Assembly: GCF_000002875.2 (NCBI RefSeq)
Contig: NC_009412.2
Location: 129,001 to 193,000 of the forward strand
DNA: 64,000 nt
Direction of reading: 5' to 3'
Source: Leishmania infantum JPCM5
Lineage: Eukaryota > Euglenozoa > Kinetoplastea > Trypanosomatida > Trypanosomatidae
Shown here: positions 59,714-64,000 of the stretch, one piece after another
How the letters are laid out: every line of letters starts with the position of its first letter
How positions within the stretch are numbered: position 1 is the first letter of the stretch
Notes under the pieces: generated by a model
Databases searched by the model: none
What the model saw: only the letters and a program-made list of their open reading frames with translations
What the model was told of the DNA's origin: nothing
Made by a program: the position numbers and the translations under genes

Positions 59714-62700
59714 TCACGCAAAAAGCTGGTCAAAGGTGCGTTCATCAATCACCGAGAAGGCGCCCTCTCGATCCTTATGGACGTAGTAGAACTTCTCCAG
59801 CGACTGCCCTCCCAGCGCACGCACAAACTGCTCGTCGTGCGTGATAACGACGAGCTGAAAGTGCTTCACCGCCCTCCGCGCCTGGATGAGGGTGCGCAGC
59901 GCGTCCGCCAGGCTGCGAGCGTTGTCGTCGTCGAGGTTTGTTGTCGGCTCATCAAGGGCGAGGATGCCGCAGTCGCAGCAGAAGGCTTCGCTCAGCGCGA
60001 GCCGAATGATGATGGAGGCGAGCACCTTCTGTCCAGCACTGCAGCGACCACGCATGTCCATCTCGTTGTTGCCCCGCTTCATGACAACGCGGTAGTTGTA
60101 GCTGCGCCGCGCCGTAGTCGTCGTCGTGCCCTCCGTCTCTGAGCGAATCTCCACCGTGTCGATGTCGCTGCCGCGGTACGTCTGGCGCCACAGCTCCGCG
60201 ATGATTTGGTTGATCTGTGCAATTTTCTCCTGGTGGTACGACTGCACCGCCTTCTCCAGCGCACTGTAGTACTTCTCAATGTCCTGGATGGATATCTCCG
60301 TTGTTTGCACCTTCAGGAACGTGGACCGGTAGCGCTTCTCGATGTTCTGATACTTGTCGCCACGCAGCTGCTGTTTCAGCTGATTTACATCGAGCAGCAT
60401 CGCCTCCGTGTTGCCATCCTGCTGCGCACGTATCTTCTCCAGCGACGTAATCTTGGCGGTGATCAGCTCGCGCAGTGTGGCCAGGCTTGCATGTCTTGCC
60501 TCCTCCCCCAGCAGCTGTTCCACGTCTTGCAGCCGGTCCGACTTCAGGGAGGCGAGGGTGCGCTCTGTCTCCGCCAAGTGCGCCTCGTCGGCCGCAATGG
60601 ACGCCTCCTGCTGCAGGATGTCGATGTGGCGGTCGATCTCAGCAGAGCGGCGGTGCTGGTCGCTAAGTGTCTTCCGCGCTTCCTTCATCCGGCTGGCAAG
60701 CCCCTCCTCCTCCTGAGCCGCGGCTTTGTACGCGCTCTCAGTCTCGCGCAGGTGCACCCGAAGCTCCTCCAGCTGTCTGGCGCAGCCGTTCTGCACGTAG
60801 CTGAGGACCGGAGGCAGCGACAGCTGCAGCTCGCGAAGCTGCTTCTCTGCTGTGTCCAAAACACCACGCTCGGCAGCGTCCGTCTTCTGAAGCTCGGCAC
60901 GGAGTTGCAGAACGCGTTGCTGATGGGCCTCCACGGAGTGCTGCGCCTCTGCTGCCTGGCGCTTCAGCTCCTCCACCCGCGTGCGGTGCTGAGCAGCCTC
61001 CTCCTGTAGTTCACGAGCGGCCGCCTCCAAGTCCTCCAGCTTTGAAACCGCGACCTCAGCCTGGAACATCGCTGTCTTGCGATCCTGCAGCTCCCGCTCT
61101 GCCGCATTCTCAGCCTGGCCGCGCTCCATCCGCTGGGCCTCAGTGAACTGCCTGTTGAGCTTGTGCAATCGCTCCGTCGCAGCCGCGTAGGCCTCACACA
61201 GCTCCTCATAAGAGCGCTGCGGTGGTTCAGCTCTCGCTGTGGCACCATCGCCGCTGCCCCACTTTCGCTGTGTCTCGTGTGGTTGCTGCTCCGCCTGCGC
61301 CGCCTCAAAGTCTTTCTCCTTCCTTGCCAGAGTATCGCGCAGCGCTACCGTCTTCTCTCCCATGGTGCATGCCATGCACAGATGCTGGTACATGGTGTCC
61401 AGCTGATGCACCACATGCTGGGCAGCATCGCGGGCCGCGCAGACCCCGCGCTGCTCTGCGCGGTTCTGCTTCATCTTATCCCCCAGCGCGTCGAGCTCGG
61501 CCTCTAGAACCGGAATACGATGCCTGTTCTGTCGCACTGTCACCACGACGCTCTGCAGCTTTTCAAGACTCTGATACGCCTCCTGGGCTGTGTTGACGGC
61601 CGCCTGCACAGCCGCTAGTGCCTCTGGGCTGGCGCGCTGCTTGTCCGCTTTTCGCGTCAGAAAGCTCTCCAGTGCATCTTCGCTGTCAAAGGGACGCTCG
61701 CAGACGGCACACGTCCTCTCCTCCTTCGCCACAACCATGAAATCGTGGTAGCACGACGCGAGGGCCTCCAGGGCGTGGCGTTTCTGCGCCGCCGTCTCCG
61801 CCGCCTCCCTAGCCTGCAGCAGCACCTCCTCGTAGACGTCCATGTCCGGGACGAGGCCGGCGCACTGTCTAGTGCCGGCATCCACAGTGCGGCGACACTG
61901 GCCCAGCTCATCGGTGCTGTAGGACATCTTCTGCTCGTGCAGCGCGCACACCTTCTCCAGCTCTAGCACACGCGCCTGGAGAGCACGCAACTCCTCCGCC
62001 TTCAGCTGCCGTATCTGGGCAGCTTGGGAGCGCAAAGACGTTAAGGTTGTCAATGAAAAAGAGTCGGCAGCCGCATCCTGCGGAACTTGTACGCCAACTT
62101 CGTTCAAAATCGGGAGCACGTCTCGCTGCAGCGCCGCCGCCACGGCCGCCCTGGCTTCATCGATCTGCTGGCGCATCAACACTAGATCCTGCTGCTGGCG
62201 CTCCAGCAGCTTCTGCTGCATCATCTCCTCACGCAGTTGAGCCACGGTACTATTCTGCTCCTCTAGCTCCATGAGAATGCGCTGGCTTTGGTGCTCCCCG
62301 TCACCTTTCTTCCGCAACTCTTCGGCGGCAGCGACACGCTGCTGCAGCTCCTCCACCTCCACCTGAACCTGGCGCAGCTTCGTGCGGCACCCATCCCCGC
62401 CAAGTGCCGCGATGGCAGCGGCGTTCTCCTTGATGCGGCGTCTCACATTCTCCACGGCGTGCTCGCGCACCTCTATCTCTTTCTTGCACCCATCCACGAC
62501 GCGGGAGCCGCCCTGCACGCCGTCCTCCGCGTCTCGAATGTGCTGCTGAACACTCTCTGAGGCAGCGCGAGCACGCTGACGCTCCGCCGCCACGGCGTCC
62601 TCCGCCTTTTGGAGAAGACGGTGCAGACTGCGCTCGTCGATGTTGCCCTCACTCAGAACGTACTCGTTAGACAGGTGCTGGATAAGCTCACGAAGCTGCG

Positions 62701-63796
62701 CCACGTTTTGCTTGTGCAGCTGCGCCTCACGCTCCAGCAGCTGAACGTTCGAGCGGCACTTGTACATCTCCTCCTCTTGAGCGCGTCGCCGCGCGGTGGC
62801 CGCATCGTAGCGCTTGGTGTCGTGCACGAGACCCTCTTCAAGCTGCTGCATCTGCGCGGTGAAGCTGCCGCGCATCTCGAGCAGATCGTCTAGCGTCTGG
62901 CTTGTGGCTGGCACACCCATCCGGCGCACCGCCTCGCGACGCTCTTCGAGACGCCCGTTCGTGACCGCCACCTCACGCTGCAATGTCTCGATCTGCTCCT
63001 CCACCGTACGCAGCTCCTCACGCGCTTGGCGCAGGCCCCGTAGCTCTGGCTCGATGCCGATGCTGCGGCCCTGAATGGCCTTCACAACGCTTTCCTTCTG
63101 CGCTATTTGCTGCTCCAGCTGCTTTGCTTGCTCGCGGTGCTCTCGAAGCGCCATCAGACTCGCCTCGTGCTCTTTCAGCTGGCGGCGAAACTCCTTGCTG
63201 TTATCGCGGAGCCGGTCCAGTGCGAGGACGTACCGAGTCGCGGCGAAGATGTCGTCGAAGATTCGCTTCACATCCTTCGGTGGTCCCAGTGGCCAGTTGG
63301 ACTCCTCCTGGTGACAAAAAATGACGTGCTCCAGCACAGCTGGCGACACGCCGAGCATCTCCGGCACGACACGGTCGACATCGCTGGAGCGGTACGTGCT
63401 CGAGATCACCTCCCCGGTGGCCAAGTCCTGGAAAGCGACGGTATTGTCCAGTGTTGTAAAAGTGACACGGTGCGCGCTGCGTGTGGCCTGAAAGGAGCGG
63501 ATGACCTGCATCAGCTTACCACCCTTGCCGGTGAATATCAGTCGAATCTGCGCTTTCACCTCTGTTTCGCCAACAACCTTGGGATCATACACAAAGGAGC
63601 CCTTCTCGGTCCCAGTGCCGGGAGGCATGGTCCCCGTGCACGCGTTCAGCAGCGCCTCGATGATGGTGGTTTTGCCAGCACCATTCTTGCCGAGAATGAC
63701 CGTCAACGGCTTCTGGAACTGAATGAACTGCTGATTCGCCGGGTTGGGGTCGAAGCTGCGCACGCCACAGAGCTGCAACTTCTCGATGCTCGTCAT
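59714..63796 (-). CDS. RAD50: RAD50 double-strand-break repair ATPase
   Basis: This 1360-aa protein has full family length. It starts MTSIEKLQLCGVRSF. Walker A is GKNGAGKTTIIEAL (~35-48) and the Q-loop region is HVIFCHQEESNWPL (~157-170). Long coiled coils occupy ~190-670 and ~740-1150, separated by the zinc hook CAVC (~693-697, in RTCAVCERPF). The C-terminal lobe has the ABC signature region (RGRCSAGQKVLASIIIRLAL), Walker B ILALDEPTTNLDD and the H-loop VVITHDEQF. It acts with MRE11 (and NBS1 where present) in break sensing, end tethering and resection. The start is notable: the predicted acceptor (minus AG, 63800-63801) leaves only three bases before the ATG. Confidence 0.96.
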   Translation of the reverse strand: MTSIEKLQLCGVRSFDPNPANQQFIQFQKPLTVILGKNGAGKTTIIEALLNACTGTMPPGTGTEKGSFVYDPKVVGETEVKAQIRLIFTGKGGKLMQVIRSFQATRSAHRVTFTTLDNTVAFQDLATGEVISSTYRSSDVDRVVPEMLGVSPAVLEHVIFCHQEESNWPLGPPKDVKRIFDDIFAATRYVLALDRLRDNSKEFRRQLKEHEASLMALREHREQAKQLEQQIAQKESVVKAIQGRSIGIEPELRGLRQAREELRTVEEQIETLQREVAVTNGRLEERREAVRRMGVPATSQTLDDLLEMRGSFTAQMQQLEEGLVHDTKRYDAATARRRAQEEEMYKCRSNVQLLEREAQLHKQNVAQLRELIQHLSNEYVLSEGNIDERSLHRLLQKAEDAVAAERQRARAASESVQQHIRDAEDGVQGGSRVVDGCKKEIEVREHAVENVRRRIKENAAAIAALGGDGCRTKLRQVQVEVEELQQRVAAAEELRKKGDGEHQSQRILMELEEQNSTVAQLREEMMQQKLLERQQQDLVLMRQQIDEARAAVAAALQRDVLPILNEVGVQVPQDAAADSFSLTTLTSLRSQAAQIRQLKAEELRALQARVLELEKVCALHEQKMSYSTDELGQCRRTVDAGTRQCAGLVPDMDVYEEVLLQAREAAETAAQKRHALEALASCYHDFMVVAKEERTCAVCERPFDSEDALESFLTRKADKQRASPEALAAVQAAVNTAQEAYQSLEKLQSVVVTVRQNRHRIPVLEAELDALGDKMKQNRAEQRGVCAARDAAQHVVHQLDTMYQHLCMACTMGEKTVALRDTLARKEKDFEAAQAEQQPHETQRKWGSGDGATARAEPPQRSYEELCEAYAAATERLHKLNRQFTEAQRMERGQAENAAERELQDRKTAMFQAEVAVSKLEDLEAAARELQEEAAQHRTRVEELKRQAAEAQHSVEAHQQRVLQLRAELQKTDAAERGVLDTAEKQLRELQLSLPPVLSYVQNGCARQLEELRVHLRETESAYKAAAQEEEGLASRMKEARKTLSDQHRRSAEIDRHIDILQQEASIAADEAHLAETERTLASLKSDRLQDVEQLLGEEARHASLATLRELITAKITSLEKIRAQQDGNTEAMLLDVNQLKQQLRGDKYQNIEKRYRSTFLKVQTTEISIQDIEKYYSALEKAVQSYHQEKIAQINQIIAELWRQTYRGSDIDTVEIRSETEGTTTTTARRSYNYRVVMKRGNNEMDMRGRCSAGQKVLASIIIRLALSEAFCCDCGILALDEPTTNLDDDNARSLADALRTLIQARRAVKHFQLVVITHDEQFVRALGGQSLEKFYYVHKDREGAFSVIDERTFDQLFA

Positions 63797-63799
63797 CAC

Positions 63800-63801
63800 C
63801 T
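63800..63801 (-). promoter_or_regulatory. Predicted spliced-leader acceptor AG for RAD50
   Basis: Minus strand TTTCTTTTTTGTTTTCCTTT is followed by GCATCTAG, GTG and then ATG. Use of this site would give a leader of the 39-nt spliced leader plus three bases. Confidence 0.6.
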
Positions 63802-64000
63802 AGATGCAAAGGAAAACAAAAAAGAAACGCAGTGAAGGGGTGTCGCGCACGCGTCTTCGCGGCAGCGTCGTTCTTCGCTTCTCCGCCTCTCCTCCAGGAG
63901 CAGATATCTAGAAGAAAAATGTATGGTAGTGCAATTTTTATTGGTGTAGGTGTGCCTGCATGCGTACGTGTATTTGTCTGTAGGGGCGTTGGAGGCACCG

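Noticed and set aside
58849..59786. Overlapping frames of ~270-300 codons on both strands between Aurora kinase and RAD50
   Set aside because: They overlap the RAD50 3' end or run antisense to the unit; the residues reflect strand composition only.

Overview
The window reads as nuclear DNA of a trypanosomatid, almost certainly a Leishmania species. Long intronless genes lie in two strand-coherent blocks. The long spacers are pyrimidine-rich on the transcribed-sense strand. Most start codons sit 15-40 nt after a polypyrimidine tract plus AG, the pattern of spliced-leader trans-splice acceptors. Five near-identical ~0.3-0.55 kb SIDER2-like retroposon copies are present. The Aurora kinase/RAD50 neighbourhood reminds me of Leishmania chromosome 28, but that is from memory and was not checked.

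Layout. From 1 to ~37.56 kb all genes are on the + strand: a 929-aa coiled-coil protein; katanin p60 (AAA severing ATPase); an 836-aa unknown protein whose 5' end lies in a duplicated leader; FAD synthetase; a tandem pair of elongin-C/Skp1-like BTB proteins; a BCD1-like HIT-finger protein with two extra CCCH fingers; a six-pass membrane protein; an unknown 342-aa protein; RRP44/DIS3; a 1153-aa probable mitochondrial helical-repeat protein; and a SWEET sugar transporter. From ~38.2 kb to the end all genes are on the - strand (listed left to right): an AOS1/SAE1-like E1 subunit, a small secreted Cys-containing protein, a saccharopine-dehydrogenase-like oxidoreductase, a TPR-SET-MYND (SMYD4-like) protein, a ZMYND10 homologue without its MYND finger, Aurora kinase (AIRK/AUK1) and RAD50. 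The blocks converge at 37.56-38.21 kb, where C-rich then G-rich tracts lie in the spacer, as expected of a polymerase II termination region.

Genes in one unit are co-transcribed but are not expected to form functional operons. Several do touch shared processes: nuclear RNA metabolism (RRP44, BCD1-like), microtubules and cilia (katanin, ZMYND10-like), and chromosome segregation and repair (Aurora, RAD50). No tRNA, rRNA, snRNA or CRISPR was recognised. Start codons were restricted to ATG and chosen by position after a predicted splice acceptor.

Most interesting points: (1) a 319-bp perfect duplication of the leader and splice acceptor of the first gene, lying upstream of the unrelated 836-aa gene, where the original ATG has become AAG and the leader is now readable as ~107 codons; (2) the tandem elongin-C-like pair; (3) the HIT-BCD1-CCCH fusion; (4) the ZMYND10 homologue without MYND; (5) five sense-oriented SIDER2-like elements with little divergence; (6) mirrored G-rich tracts at the convergent strand switch.
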